A stretch of 64,000 nucleotides of DNA from Methylobacterium sp. DB0501 (GCF_011043735.1 NZ_JAAKGV010000014.1:62001-126000); one strand, 5' to 3'; positions 1-9,376 are shown, counted from the first letter of the stretch. The notes: generated from the sequence alone by a model not told the origin. Made by a program: numbers and translations.

Positions 1-2906
1 CGGCCCGAGGCCACCTGCTTGATCGCCGAGCGGCGCGAACGGCCGTCCGGCAGCGGCCGGAAGCGCTCGCGCTCCTCGCCGCCCTCGCCCGAGTTCGAGC
101 GGCCGCCGAAGGAGTTGACGGCGATCGCCAGGGTCTCGTGCGCCTCCTTGGAGATCGAGCCGTAGGACATCGCCCCGGTGGCGAAGCGCTTGACGATCTC
201 GGCCGCCGGCTCGACCGCATCGATCTCGACCGGCGCCCGGCCGATCTCCGCCGCGCTCTTGATCCGGAACAGGCCGCGGATCGTCTTGAGGTGGTTCTCC
301 TGCTCGTTCACCATCTTGGCGAAGGCCCGGTAGCGCTCCGGCAGGTTGAGCCGGACCGCGTGCTGGAGCGTCGCGACCGTGTCGGGCGTCCAGGTATGGG
401 CCTCGCCGCGCAGGCGGTAGGCGTATTCGCCGCCGACATCGAGGGCGGTGCGGTAGACCGGCGAATCGCCGAAGGCGTCGCGGTGGCGGCGCACCGTCTC
501 CTCGGCGACCTCGGCCATGCCGATGCCTTCGATGGTCGTGGCGGTGCCGAAGAAGTCGCGCTCGACGAAGGCCGAGTTCAACCCGATCGCGTCGAAGATC
601 TGCGCGCCGCAATAGGACTGGTAGGTCGAGATGCCCATCTTGGACATCACCTTGAGCAGACCCTTGTCGATCGACTTGATGTAGCGATAGACGATCTCGT
701 CGTCCGACAGCTCGGGCGGCAGCTCGTCCTTCATCGCGATCAGCGTCTCGAAGGCGAGGTAGGGGTTGATCGCCTCGGCGCCGTAGCCGGCCAGGCACGC
801 GAAGTGGTGCACCTCGCGCGGCTCACCGGATTCGATCACGAGCCCGACCGAGGTGCGCAGCCCCTTGCGGATCAGGTAGTTGTGCACCGCGGCGGTGGCC
901 AGCAGGGCCGGAATCGGGATCCGGTCCGGGCCGACGGCGCGATCCGAGAGCACGATGATGTTGTAGCCGCCGCGCACCGCCGCCTCGGCGCGGTCGCAGA
1001 GGCGGTCGAGGGCGCCCTCCATCGCCTGCGCGCCGGTCTCGGCCGCGTAGGTGATGTCGAGGGTCTTGGTGTCGAAACGGTCCTCGAAATGGCCGATGCA
1101 GCGGATCTTCTCCAGGTCCGCATTGGTCAGGATCGGCTGGCGCACCTCGAGGCGCTTCTTGCGCGAGGTGCCCTCCAGATCGAGGATGTTCGGCCGCGGC
1201 CCGATGAACGAGACGAGGCTCATCACGGCCTCCTCGCGGATCGGGTCGATCGGCGGGTTCGTCACCTGCGCGAAGTTCTGCTTGAAGTAGGTGTAGAGCA
1301 GCTTGGGCTTGTCGGAGAGCGCCGAGAGCGGCGTGTCCGTGCCCATCGAGCCGACCGCCTCCTGGCCGGTCACGGCCATCGGCTGCATCAGGAGCTTCAG
1401 ATCTTCCTGGGTGTAGCCGAAAGCCTGCTGGCGGTCGAGCAGCGACACGTCGGTGCGCGACTCGCGCGGCTGTACCGGGCGCAAGTCCTCGAGCACGATC
1501 TGGGTGCGCTTCAGCCACTCCTTGTAGGGATGGGCGGCGGCGAGCTCGCTCTTGATCTCCTCGTTGGAGACGATGCGGCCCTTCTCGAGGTCGATGAGCA
1601 GCATCCGGCCCGGCTGGAGGCGCCAGGACGAGACGATCTTCTCGTCCGGAATCGGCAGCACGCCCATCTCGGAGGCGAGCACGACGAGGCCGTCGTCGGT
1701 GACGAGGTAGCGGGCGGGGCGCAGGCCGTTGCGGTCGAGGGTGGCGCCGATCTGGCGGCCGTCGGTGAAGCAGAGCGCGGCCGGGCCGTCCCACGGCTCC
1801 ATCAGGGCGGCGTGGTACTCGTAGAAGGCGCGCTGCTCCTCGCTCATCAGCGGGTTGCCGGCCCAGGCCTCGGGCACCAGCATCATCATCGCGTGGGCGA
1901 GCGGGTAGCCGCCCTGGACGAGGAATTCCAGCGCGTTGTCGAAGCAGGCGGTGTCGGACTGGCCCTCGTAGGAGATCGGCCAGAGCTTCGAGATGTCGTT
2001 GCCGAACAGCTCCGAATCGACGCTGGCCTGGCGCGCCGCCATCCAGTTCACGTTGCCGCGCAGCGTGTTGATCTCGCCGTTATGCGCGATCATCCGGTAG
2101 GGGTGCGACAGGCGCCAGGTCGGGAAGGTGTTGGTGGCGAAGCGCTGGTGCACCAGCGCCAGGGCCGAGACGAAGCGCTCGTCCTTCAGGTCGAGGTAGT
2201 AGTGGCCGAGCTGGTTCACCAGCACCATGCCCTTGTAGACGATGGTGCGCGAGGACAGCGAGACCGGGTAGAACTCCTTCAGCCGCGCGTCCTTGAGGGT
2301 GTAGACGGCGTTCGAGATCACCTTGCGGACGAGGAACAGCCGGCGCTCGAAGGCGTCCTGGTCGGCGCTGGAGGCCGGGCGGCCGATGAACACCTGGCGG
2401 TGGCGCGGCTCGCTCAGCCGAACGCTCTCGCCGAGGTCGCTCGGGTCGACCGGCACGTCGCGCCAGCCGAGCAGGCTCAGGCCCTCGTCGGCGATCGCCT
2501 TCTCGACGATCTTCTCGACGAGCTTGAAGCCCTCCTCGTCCCGCGGCATGTAGAGCTGGCCGACGCCGTAATGCCCGGCCTCCGGCAGGCTGATGCCGAG
2601 GCGCTCGGCCTCCGCCGCGAAAAAGCCGTGCGGGACCTGCACCAGGATGCCGCAGCCGTCGCCCATCTTCGGGTCGGCACCGACCGCGCCGCGATGGTCG
2701 AGGTTCTCCAGGATCTGCAGGCCCTGCTGGACGATGGCGTGGGTCTGGCGGTTGTGCATGTCGGCGATGAAGCCGACGCCGCAGGCATCCTTCTCGTTGC
2801 CCGGGTTGTAGAGGCCCTGGCGCGCCGGCAGGGCCGGGTCGCGCACGACGAGGGCGGGGACCGCCTGCCCGCGGGAGGGGTGCTGGGACTGGTCCGTGCC
2901 GCTCAT
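1..2906 (-). CDS. gltB: Glutamate synthase (NADPH) large subunit, 5' part only
   Basis: This gene runs off the left edge, so only about the first 968 residues of a protein that is usually near 1,500 residues are present. GltB takes glutamine and 2-oxoglutarate to two glutamates with the small subunit GltD, in the cytoplasm. The N-terminus carries a short propeptide followed by KDACGVGF; Cys42 should become the N-terminal nucleophile of the class II glutamine amidotransferase domain. Further on come HQRFATNTFP, the central domain, and the start of the FMN-binding synthase domain (SYGSISKEAHE, GGRSNSGEGGEE). The [3Fe-4S] cysteines lie outside the window. A GGAG sits about 9 bases before the ATG, which supports this start. 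The assignment is secure. Confidence 0.97.
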   Translation of the reverse strand, partial: MSGTDQSQHPSRGQAVPALVVRDPALPARQGLYNPGNEKDACGVGFIADMHNRQTHAIVQQGLQILENLDHRGAVGADPKMGDGCGILVQVPHGFFAAEAERLGISLPEAGHYGVGQLYMPRDEEGFKLVEKIVEKAIADEGLSLLGWRDVPVDPSDLGESVRLSEPRHRQVFIGRPASSADQDAFERRLFLVRKVISNAVYTLKDARLKEFYPVSLSSRTIVYKGMVLVNQLGHYYLDLKDERFVSALALVHQRFATNTFPTWRLSHPYRMIAHNGEINTLRGNVNWMAARQASVDSELFGNDISKLWPISYEGQSDTACFDNALEFLVQGGYPLAHAMMMLVPEAWAGNPLMSEEQRAFYEYHAALMEPWDGPAALCFTDGRQIGATLDRNGLRPARYLVTDDGLVVLASEMGVLPIPDEKIVSSWRLQPGRMLLIDLEKGRIVSNEEIKSELAAAHPYKEWLKRTQIVLEDLRPVQPRESRTDVSLLDRQQAFGYTQEDLKLLMQPMAVTGQEAVGSMGTDTPLSALSDKPKLLYTYFKQNFAQVTNPPIDPIREEAVMSLVSFIGPRPNILDLEGTSRKKRLEVRQPILTNADLEKIRCIGHFEDRFDTKTLDITYAAETGAQAMEGALDRLCDRAEAAVRGGYNIIVLSDRAVGPDRIPIPALLATAAVHNYLIRKGLRTSVGLVIESGEPREVHHFACLAGYGAEAINPYLAFETLIAMKDELPPELSDDEIVYRYIKSIDKGLLKVMSKMGISTYQSYCGAQIFDAIGLNSAFVERDFFGTATTIEGIGMAEVAEETVRRHRDAFGDSPVYRTALDVGGEYAYRLRGEAHTWTPDTVATLQHAVRLNLPERYRAFAKMVNEQENHLKTIRGLFRIKSAAEIGRAPVEIDAVEPAAEIVKRFATGAMSYGSISKEAHETLAIAVNSFGGRSNSGEGGEERERFRPLPDGRSRRSAIKQVASG

Positions 2907-3610
2907 GGTCTGGTCTCCCAAGGTCCGGTCTTCGTGTCGAGGCGCGCCGGCGCGCTCGCGAATGGTCGAAAAGGGCCGGACGCGCCGGCCGGGAAAGGGC
3001 CGCCCGCCTCCGGGACAGGCGCGCCTGCCTCAGCGGCAGGCTATCCCACCGTCACGGGCGGGCGAAGTGGCGCGGACAGCCGCAGGGCGCCGCGGGCGGG
3101 CTTGGCCGAGGGCACGGCCGCCGCCTTATCGTTCTTTAGCCGCGGGAGGGTCGGTCGCGTCTCGCGAAGGGAGCGCCCGCACCTCGCGAGCGCCCGGCAG
3201 GCTTGTACTCAGCCCGCGTGCGCCCGCACCGCCCGAATGGCGGCGCGTTTGGTATCTCGTTTGGCCGTCGTGCAAGCCACAAGCCAGCGCCCTTGCGACC
3301 CGGGGGCGCGGAGCCCGGCCGGGAAAATGGGACAGCGGTACTGTCCTAACTCGGGGAACCTGCCAGATTTCAACCGGTCCAGCAAGAGGCCATTCCGTCC
3401 ACCCTTGTGCTTTTCTTGCGTTTCGTCACCGCGACCCGCAACGAAATGCCGAATCCGGCGATGACCGCGCATCTTTCCCCCGCGCTGGCCGGGAGATGAT
3501 CGCCAGGGTGTGACGACCAGGACATGACGGGCATGAGCGGCAGCGCCTCGTCCCGGCCGTTCCGGCCCGGCATGATGACCGCGAGCACGATCGAGGGAGC
3601 CCAGGGACTG
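2907..3610. other. Divergent gltB / threonine aldolase intergenic region
   Basis: No convincing gene lies here. It must hold the promoters of gltB (leftward) and of the aldolase (rightward). The clearest structure is a short inverted repeat, GGACAG then 5 bases then CTGTCC, at 3330-3346, which could be an operator. The end of the stretch (3524-3610) is open in frame with the aldolase and holds alternative ATG starts at 3524, 3533, 3572 and 3575. Confidence 0.5.
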
Positions 3611-4672
3611 ATGAACTTCGCGAGCGACAACGTGGTGGGCGCGAGCGCCCCGGTCCTCGAGGCGATCGTGCGCCACAACGGCGGCGCGATGCCGGCCTAC
3701 GGCGCCGACCCGCTGACGCTCGGGCTGACCCCGCGCTTCCGGGCGCTGTTCGAGCACGCCGACCTCGCGGTGTTCCCGGTCGCCACCGGGACCGCGGCGA
3801 ACGCGCTCGCGCTGTCCGTGATGGTGCCGCCCTTCGGTCTGTGCCTCTGCCACGAGGAGGCGCACGTGATGGAGGACGAGTGCGGCGCGCCGGAATTCTA
3901 CACCCACGGCGCCAAGCTGCACGGCCTGCCCGGCCCCGGCGGCAAGATCGCCGCGGACACCCTCGACGCCTTCCTCGGCGGCCTGACCCGCCACGTGAAG
4001 CAGATGCCGCCCCGCGCGCTCACCCTGTCGCAGCTCACGGAGAGCGGGCAGGTCTACACGGTGGACGAGATCGCGCGTTTGAGCCGGATCGCCCACGCCC
4101 ACGGCCTCGCCGTCCACATGGACGGCGCACGCTTCGCCAACGCCCTCTCGGCGCTCGGGTGCTCGCCCGCCGAGATGACCTGGCGCGCCGGCATCGACAT
4201 CCTGTCCTTCGGGGCGAGCAAGAACGGGGCGCTCGCCGCGGAAGCCATCCTGGTCTTTCGCTCCGACCTCGCCGAGACGCTGGAATTCCGCCGCAAGCGC
4301 GCCGGCCATATCCTGTCGAAGGGCCGCTTCCTCGCCGCCCAGCTCGACGCCTACCTCGCCGACGACCATTGGCTGGCGAATGCCGCGCATGCCAACCGCA
4401 TGGCGGCGCGGCTCGCGGCGGGCCTGTCGGAGATCCCCGGCATGCGCCTGGCCTGGCCGGTCCGGGGCAACGAACTCTTCCCGATCCTGCCCGCCGGCCT
4501 CGACGAGGCCCTGCGCCGGGGCGGCGCGGTCTATTACGACTGGGCGAGCCGGAGCCTTCCGGCCGGCGAGGCTGTGCGGGAGGGCGAGCGGATGATCCGG
4601 CTCATCACCGCCTTCTCGACCACCGAGGCGGAGGTGGAGGAGTTTCTGGGGTTGGCGCGGCGGGCCTCGTGA
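3611..4672 (+). CDS. ltaE: Low-specificity L-threonine aldolase (PLP enzyme)
   Basis: The predicted enzyme cleaves L-threonine or L-allo-threonine to glycine and acetaldehyde, using pyridoxal phosphate. The 353-residue protein shows the beta-eliminating lyase fold: FASDN at the N-terminus, the cofactor region VATGTAANALAL, AVHMDGARFANAL with the cofactor aspartate, and SFGASKNGA, in which Lys204 should form the Schiff base. I chose the ATG at 3611 because family members usually begin at MNFASDN; purine-rich GAGGGAG and AGGGA lie just upstream. ATG 3533 has an AGGA 10 bases upstream and would add 26 residues, so the start is not settled. The gene is monocistronic and is followed by a palindromic repeat. 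Confidence 0.88.
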   Translation: MNFASDNVVGASAPVLEAIVRHNGGAMPAYGADPLTLGLTPRFRALFEHADLAVFPVATGTAANALALSVMVPPFGLCLCHEEAHVMEDECGAPEFYTHGAKLHGLPGPGGKIAADTLDAFLGGLTRHVKQMPPRALTLSQLTESGQVYTVDEIARLSRIAHAHGLAVHMDGARFANALSALGCSPAEMTWRAGIDILSFGASKNGALAAEAILVFRSDLAETLEFRRKRAGHILSKGRFLAAQLDAYLADDHWLANAAHANRMAARLAAGLSEIPGMRLAWPVRGNELFPILPAGLDEALRRGGAVYYDWASRSLPAGEAVREGERMIRLITAFSTTEAEVEEFLGLARRAS

Positions 4673-4724
4673 GAGCTGCCAACCCGTGAGTCGTGCCAAA
4701 AAGAACGATCCCGACACCCTCCCC

Positions 4725-4864
4725 GTCATCCCGGGGGCGCGCAGCGGAACCCGGGATCCATATCCGCTGACGATACAGGATGAAGCGGATCGGGATACGC
4801 CTCGTTTTGCGCCTTTGGCGGTGATGGATCCCGGGTTCTCGCCTTCGGCGAGCCCCGGGATGAC
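4725..4864. repeat. MITE-like composite palindromic element
   Basis: This 140-bp intergenic unit has two outer arms that mirror each other: 4725-4761 begins GTCATCCCGGGG and ends CCCGGGATCCAT, and 4824-4864 is its near reverse complement. Each arm is itself palindromic around CCCGGG. The middle holds a third inverted repeat, ATCCGCT ... AGCGGAT. A small open frame across it (4686-4877) is repeat sequence, not a gene. Shorter relatives occur at 12511, 39391 and 58265. Confidence 0.75.
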
Positions 4865-4903
4865 ATGGAGGCTATGAATTCTCTGGGTTTATGCCCGAAA
4901 AAT

Positions 4904-5536
4904 CTATTCCGGCAGACGCGGCAGCGGCGTCCCGTCCTTCGGCAGCGGGTAGCGGGCGACGTTCAGCTCCATCGCCAGGAACGTGTAGTATCCGCTCACC
5001 GCCGTCAGATCGACGATGCCCGGCTTGCCGAACAGCTTCTCCGCCCGCGCGAAGGTCGCATCGGAGACGCGCTTGTTCTGGAGCAGCTCGGCCGTGAAGT
5101 CGTACGCCGTCTCCTGATCCTCCGGCAGGCCGGTCGGGCGGCGGCCGTCGCGGATCGCCGCGATCGTCTCAGGCGCGATGCCGACCTTGCGGGCGATCGG
5201 GGCGTGGACGTACCACTCGTAATCCTGCGTCCAATGACGGGCGTTCACCAGGATGACCAGTTCCGAGAGCGTCGTGCCGATCTTCGGCTTGTAGCGCAGG
5301 TAATCGCCCATCGAGCGCGCCAGGGTCATCACGTCCGGCGAGTACATCAGCGGCTCGAACGGCCCGAAGACCGGGGTCTTGCGGGCGGCCTCGAACGCCT
5401 CCGCCGCCTGCTTCTGCTCCGGGCTGTACTGGGCGGGCGGGATCGTCGGCAGCCTGTCCTCGGCCAAGGCAGCGCACGGCACGAGGGCAGCGCAGGGCAA
5501 GAGGGCGAGGAGAAGGGTGGGCAACAGGCGCGACAT
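4904..5536 (-). CDS. Exported carboxymuconolactone decarboxylase-like protein
   Basis: A 210-residue protein with a signal peptide of about 25 residues (MSRLLPTLLLALLPCAA..ALA) and one CMD/AhpD-like alpha-helical domain. The core ELVILVNARHWTQDYEW is the conserved helix of this fold, but the CxxC pair of true peroxidase-type AhpD is absent, so a redox role is unlikely. Many exported relatives are simply called carboxymuconolactone decarboxylase family proteins; substrate unknown. The second ATG (5536) was chosen because GGAGG lies 6 bases upstream of it, whereas the first ATG (5542) abuts the GGAGG. A stem GGACGGGC/GCCCGTCC at 5549-5568 lies just upstream in the leader. Confidence 0.85.
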   Translation of the reverse strand: MSRLLPTLLLALLPCAALVPCAALAEDRLPTIPPAQYSPEQKQAAEAFEAARKTPVFGPFEPLMYSPDVMTLARSMGDYLRYKPKIGTTLSELVILVNARHWTQDYEWYVHAPIARKVGIAPETIAAIRDGRRPTGLPEDQETAYDFTAELLQNKRVSDATFARAEKLFGKPGIVDLTAVSGYYTFLAMELNVARYPLPKDGTPLPRLPE

Positions 5537-5719
5537 GAACATCCTCCGGGACGGGCGAAGGCCCGTCCGTCAGTTCTTACCCGAAAGGCGATGCTCATGA
5601 CGGCCGCGCTCCCGCAATCCCGCCTCAATCCCACGGTTAACAGAATCTTGTCCGAGCACGAGGGGAATGCGGGGCCGCACGAGCCCGGCACGACCCCGAA
5701 AACAAGGGAATGCGGGACG

Positions 5720-6781
5720 ATGACTGCAAAGCCGTCGAAGACGGGACCGCGGTCCGTGACGGGCGCGGCCCTGCTGGCTGCGCTCGCCGCCACGTTGCTG
5801 GCGGGGGCGCCCGCGCGGGCGCAAGGCTACCGCCAGGATTACCGTCAAGAATATCAGATCGGCATCGAGGACGAGAACGACGCGATCCTGCCGCCCCGGG
5901 CAGTGCTCTTCCGCCTCGGCCGGGCCGGCTTCACGGGCATGAGCCATCCGCGCTTCGACGGCGAGACCTACCGGGTCGAGGCCGACAGCCCGTGGGGCAA
6001 CCGGGTCCAGCTCGTCGTCGATGCCCGCACCGGCCGCATCCTCGACCGCGAGCGCCTGGAGGCGCCGCTGATTCCCCCCGGCACGATTCCCGGCGGCCGT
6101 CGTCCCGGCTACGGCTGGACCGAGGCCGACGTGCGCCCGCCGGCGCCCCGCGACGACATGTTCCGCGAGCGCGGCCCGCGGGGTGATTTCCGCGAGAGCG
6201 GTCCGCGCGACGGCGCCTATGCCCCCGTGCCGCTCCCCCGGGCCGAGCCGCTGCCGCCGGTGGGCGAGCGTCCGGAAGAGCGCCGCGTCGCCGCCCGCCC
6301 GCTGCCGCAGACGGCGCCGCAGCAGGCGGTCCCCGGCCAGGCGGTCCCCGGGATGGAGCCCCCCTCCCCGGCCGTCCGCGCCGCGCCGACCCCGCGCGGC
6401 GCCGGGCCGAACCCGCTCGGCCTCAACCCCGACAGTCCCGCCGCCCGCAACGGTGCCGCATCGCGCCGCGAGACCACGCCCGAGGGTGCCAGGCACGAGG
6501 GCGTGAAGCCCGAGGCGCCGCGCCGGACCGCCGCCCGGACGAAGCCGCAAGAGAAGCCGCAAGAGAAGATCGAGACGCCTGCGGCCCTCGTGCCGCCGCT
6601 GGCGCCGAAGGCCGAGCCGGCGCGCAAGGAGCAACCGGCCAAGGCGGCCGAGGCCACGCCCGCGAAGGCCCCGGAGGCCAAGGACGGCGGCTGGAAGACC
6701 CCGCCCGACGGCAACCGCCCCGTGCGAGTGATCGGCGGCATCACCCAGGTGCCCGGCAAGGACGAGCCGGCGAAGGATTGA
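5720..6781 (+). CDS. Exported proline/alanine-rich protein with a PepSY-like N-terminal domain
   Basis: I do not recognise a named family. The 353-residue protein starts with a signal peptide ending near ARAQG. About 80 residues follow that resemble a PepSY-type fold (VLFRLGRAGFTGMSHPRFDGE..Y, then VVDARTGRILDRERLE). The remaining two thirds are low-complexity Pro/Ala/Arg/Lys sequence, probably disordered and periplasmic, with the tandem units VPGQAVPG and KPQEKPQEK. The ATG at 5720 follows AAGGGA by 10 bases. It diverges from the CMD-like gene across a 183-bp gap. A hairpin at 6880-6910 may end its transcript. Confidence 0.72.
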   Translation: MTAKPSKTGPRSVTGAALLAALAATLLAGAPARAQGYRQDYRQEYQIGIEDENDAILPPRAVLFRLGRAGFTGMSHPRFDGETYRVEADSPWGNRVQLVVDARTGRILDRERLEAPLIPPGTIPGGRRPGYGWTEADVRPPAPRDDMFRERGPRGDFRESGPRDGAYAPVPLPRAEPLPPVGERPEERRVAARPLPQTAPQQAVPGQAVPGMEPPSPAVRAAPTPRGAGPNPLGLNPDSPAARNGAASRRETTPEGARHEGVKPEAPRRTAARTKPQEKPQEKIETPAALVPPLAPKAEPARKEQPAKAAEATPAKAPEAKDGGWKTPPDGNRPVRVIGGITQVPGKDEPAKD

Positions 6782-7139
6782 CGGGGGCACGGGGCGACGC
6801 AACGCTCCCCCGATCGCGAAAGCCTTCCGGCGGATCCGATACCGTCACGGGAGCATCCCGGGGACCGCCGAATCCGAGCCCGGGATACCCCCGCGAGGGG
6901 GAACGCCCGGCGTAGATCGACTTTCCGGCGGAATCGACTTGCCAATGAAATCGACTTGCCGGCAGGATCGAGTCGCCGGCTGACCCGGTCAGCGTCGCGG
7001 CACCCTGGCTCGGGCGCCAGCCCGCTTTCTAGATCGAAAGACGCGCTCGACAAGCGCTGCCAATCTCGGTTCTATCCGGCACCCCGATACCCGGCCGCCT
7101 GGGTCGGCACGGCAAGAAACGGTCCCCGGAGGAATCCTG
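6782..7139. other. Intergenic leader upstream of the ABC importer operon
   Basis: No gene is seen. Two structures stand out: a GC-rich hairpin at 6880-6910 (CCGGG..CCCCC gcga GGGGG..CCCGG), which could terminate the upstream gene, and the array of four 17-bp direct repeats at 6916-6983, listed separately. The importer's promoter is presumably between 6984 and 7125. A GGAGG 7 bases before 7140 is the ribosome binding site. Confidence 0.5.
6916..6983. repeat. Four 17-bp direct repeats (ATCGACTTGCCGGC-type)
   Basis: ATCGACTT occurs at 6916, 6933 and 6950, and ATCGAGTC at 6967, each exactly 17 bases apart. The bases after each core also agree in three of the four copies (CCGGC). The array sits about 160 bases before the start codon of the ABC importer's binding protein, so it may be a regulator-binding array; it could also be a passive tandem duplication. 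Confidence 0.7.
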
Positions 7140-8354
7140 ATGCGCTCATCCCTGACCGCTCTCGCGGCGGCGCTCGCCTGCGCGACCGCCTTTGCGGTCC
7201 CGGCCCTGGCGGCCGACCCGATCAAGATCGGCGTGACCGGCCCCTATACCGGCGGCTCCTCCTCGATGGGCGTGTCGATGCGCGACGGCGTGCGGCTCGC
7301 CGCCGAAGAGATCAACAAGAATGGCGGCGTGCTCGGGCGCCAGCTCCAGCTCGTGGAGCGCGACGACGAGGCCAAGAACGAGGTCGGCGCCCAGGTCGCC
7401 CAGGAATTGATCAACAAGGAGAAGGTGGTCGCCACCCTCGGCTTCATCAACACCGGCGTGGCGCTCGCCGCCCAGCGCTTCTACCAGGAAGCCGAGATCC
7501 CGGTAATCAACAACGTCGCCACCGGCACGATCATCACCAACCAGTTCAATCCGCCGGATTACGACAACAACTACGTCTTCCGCAACTCGGCCTACGACGT
7601 GCTGCAGGCCGGCATGATGGCCGACGAGGCGATCGCGCAGGGATTCAAGAAGATCGCGATCCTGGCCGATTCGACCAATTACGGCCAGCTCGGCCGCGAG
7701 GACCTCGAGAAGTACCTCAAGGCGAAGGGCGTGAAGCCGGTCGCGGTAGAGAAGTTCAACATCAAGGACGTCGACATGACGCCCCAGCTGCTGAAGTCGC
7801 AGGCGGCGGGCGCGGACGTGATCCTGGCCTACGGCATCGGCCCGGAACTGGCTCAGATCACCAACGGCATGGCCAAGCTCGGCTGGAAGGTGCCGATGAT
7901 CACCTCGTGGCCGGCCTCGATGCAGAGCTTCATCGACATCGCCGGCACGAACGGCAACGGCGTGATCATGCCCCAGACCTTCATCGAGGATAAGACGCTG
8001 CCCAAGCGCAAGTCCTTCCTCGACGGCTACTACGCCACCTTCAAGGTCAACAAGATCCCGACCCCGGTGGCGGGCGCTCAAGGGTATGATTCGGTCTACC
8101 TGCTGGCGGCCGCGATCAAGCAGGCCGGCACCACCGACGGGCCGAAGGTGCGCGCCGCGCTCGAGGACCTGAACACCAAGGTCGAGGGCGTGGTCACCAC
8201 CTACGACAAGCCGTTCACGCCCAAGGACCACAACGCCATCAGCCGCAACATGGTGGTGTTCGGCAAGGTCCAGGACGGCAAGATCGTCTACGCCAAGGAC
8301 GAGGACGCCAAGAACGCCGGCGTCGTCCGTGTCAAGGAAAAGGCCTCGAACTGA
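7140..8354 (+). CDS. ABC importer periplasmic binding protein, branched-chain amino acid class
   Basis: A 404-residue exported binding protein with a clear signal peptide (cleavage near PALA-ADP, residues 21-25) and a Peripla_BP_6 fold (KIGVTGPYTGGSSSMGVSMRDGVRLA at the N-terminus, GAQGYDSVYLLAAAIK towards the C-terminus). It should deliver an amino acid-like or other small polar substrate to the permeases encoded just downstream; the ligand cannot be read from sequence. It is the first gene of a four-gene operon. GGAGG lies 7 bases before the ATG, a strong site suited to the high expression typical of binding proteins. Confidence 0.93.
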   Translation: MRSSLTALAAALACATAFAVPALAADPIKIGVTGPYTGGSSSMGVSMRDGVRLAAEEINKNGGVLGRQLQLVERDDEAKNEVGAQVAQELINKEKVVATLGFINTGVALAAQRFYQEAEIPVINNVATGTIITNQFNPPDYDNNYVFRNSAYDVLQAGMMADEAIAQGFKKIAILADSTNYGQLGREDLEKYLKAKGVKPVAVEKFNIKDVDMTPQLLKSQAAGADVILAYGIGPELAQITNGMAKLGWKVPMITSWPASMQSFIDIAGTNGNGVIMPQTFIEDKTLPKRKSFLDGYYATFKVNKIPTPVAGAQGYDSVYLLAAAIKQAGTTDGPKVRAALEDLNTKVEGVVTTYDKPFTPKDHNAISRNMVVFGKVQDGKIVYAKDEDAKNAGVVRVKEKASN

Positions 8355-8428
8355 GGCTGTCACCGGGCCCCGCGCACGAGATGCGGGGCCCGCCCGTCGA
8401 GACGAGCCCTCCCCCCGAGCTTATCCCC

Positions 8429-9301
8429 ATGCAGATCTTCCTTCAGCTCGTGGCGAGCGGCGTCGCCGTCGGCATGATCTACGCCGCGATCGCGTTCGGC
8501 TACCAGCTCACCTTCGCCACCTCGAAGACCCTGAATTTCGGCCAGGGCGAGGCCCTGATGCTCGGCGCCCTGTTCGGCCTGACGCTGGTGCCGTTCACCG
8601 GCTACTGGCTGATGCTGCCGCTGGTCCTGGTCTTCGGCTTCGCGCTCGGCGCCGTGGTCGAACGCCTCGGCGTGCGCCCGGCGGTGAAGATCAAGTCCGA
8701 GTACGGGTGGATCATGGCCACCATCGCGCTCGGGATCATCTTCAAGAACGTCGCCGAGAACATCTGGGGCCGCGACGACCTCAAGTTCCCCTCGCCGCTG
8801 CCGGAAGAGGCGCTGACCTTCGGCGGCGTCCGGATCCTGCCGATGGAGCTGATGATCGTCGCCGGCGCGCTCCTGATGATGCTCGCCGTCGAATTGTTCA
8901 ACCGCCGCTCGATCTGGGGCAAGGCGGTGGTGGCGACCTCGAACGACATCGACGCCGCCGGCCTGATGGGCATCAACACCCAGAAGGTCATCACCCTGTC
9001 CTACTCGATCAGCGCCATGACCGCCGCCTTCGCGGGCGTGCTCGTCGCCCCGGTCACGCTGACCGGCGCCACGATGGGTTCGGTGCTGGCGCTCAAGGCC
9101 TTCGCGGTCGCCATCATCGGCGGCCTCGAATCCGGCCTCGGCGTCATTGTCGGCGGGCTGATCCTCGGCGTCGCCGAGACGCTGACCGGCTTCTACATCT
9201 CGACCGGCTACAAGGACGTGCCCGGCCTGATCCTGCTGCTTGCCGTGCTGGCGGTGCGCCCGGTCGGCCTGTTCGGCAAGGCCGTGATCAAGAAGGTCTG
9301 A
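8429..9301 (+). CDS. ABC importer permease, LivH type
   Basis: A 290-residue inner-membrane permease of the LivH (BPD_transp_2) family. MQIFLQLVASGVAVGMIYAAIAFGYQLTFA is the characteristic first helix, followed by several more hydrophobic segments, the NFGQGE motif and the IIGGLES..GG conserved cytoplasmic loop that contacts the ATPase. I placed the start at 8429, because family members begin there; a longer frame opens at 8381. The ribosome binding site is weak, so translation may depend on readthrough from the upstream gene, 74 bases away. It should pair with the LivM half of the next gene. Confidence 0.92.
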   Translation: MQIFLQLVASGVAVGMIYAAIAFGYQLTFATSKTLNFGQGEALMLGALFGLTLVPFTGYWLMLPLVLVFGFALGAVVERLGVRPAVKIKSEYGWIMATIALGIIFKNVAENIWGRDDLKFPSPLPEEALTFGGVRILPMELMIVAGALLMMLAVELFNRRSIWGKAVVATSNDIDAAGLMGINTQKVITLSYSISAMTAAFAGVLVAPVTLTGATMGSVLALKAFAVAIIGGLESGLGVIVGGLILGVAETLTGFYISTGYKDVPGLILLLAVLAVRPVGLFGKAVIKKV

Positions 9302-9376
9302 TTCTTTCGCCCGCGCCGCTCCCGGATCGCGGGAGCGGCCTCGTCGCTCCCGCTTCTTCCAGGGTTCCTCACGATC

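Noticed and set aside
138..3464. A 1,108-residue open frame on the plus strand opposite gltB
   Set aside because: It is the antisense shadow of gltB; it has no recognisable domain, and the minus-strand frame carries clear GltB motifs. Many similar long shadows exist because the DNA is so GC-rich.
4686..4877. A 63-residue open frame after the threonine aldolase gene
   Set aside because: It lies across the palindromic repeat element and its residues reflect that repeat (PGARSGTRDP, PGFSPSASPGMT), a common spurious annotation.
6916..6983. A CRISPR array or a plasmid-type iteron origin
   Set aside because: Units are only 17 bases with no unique spacers, no cas genes are present, and there is no rep gene or DnaA-box cluster.
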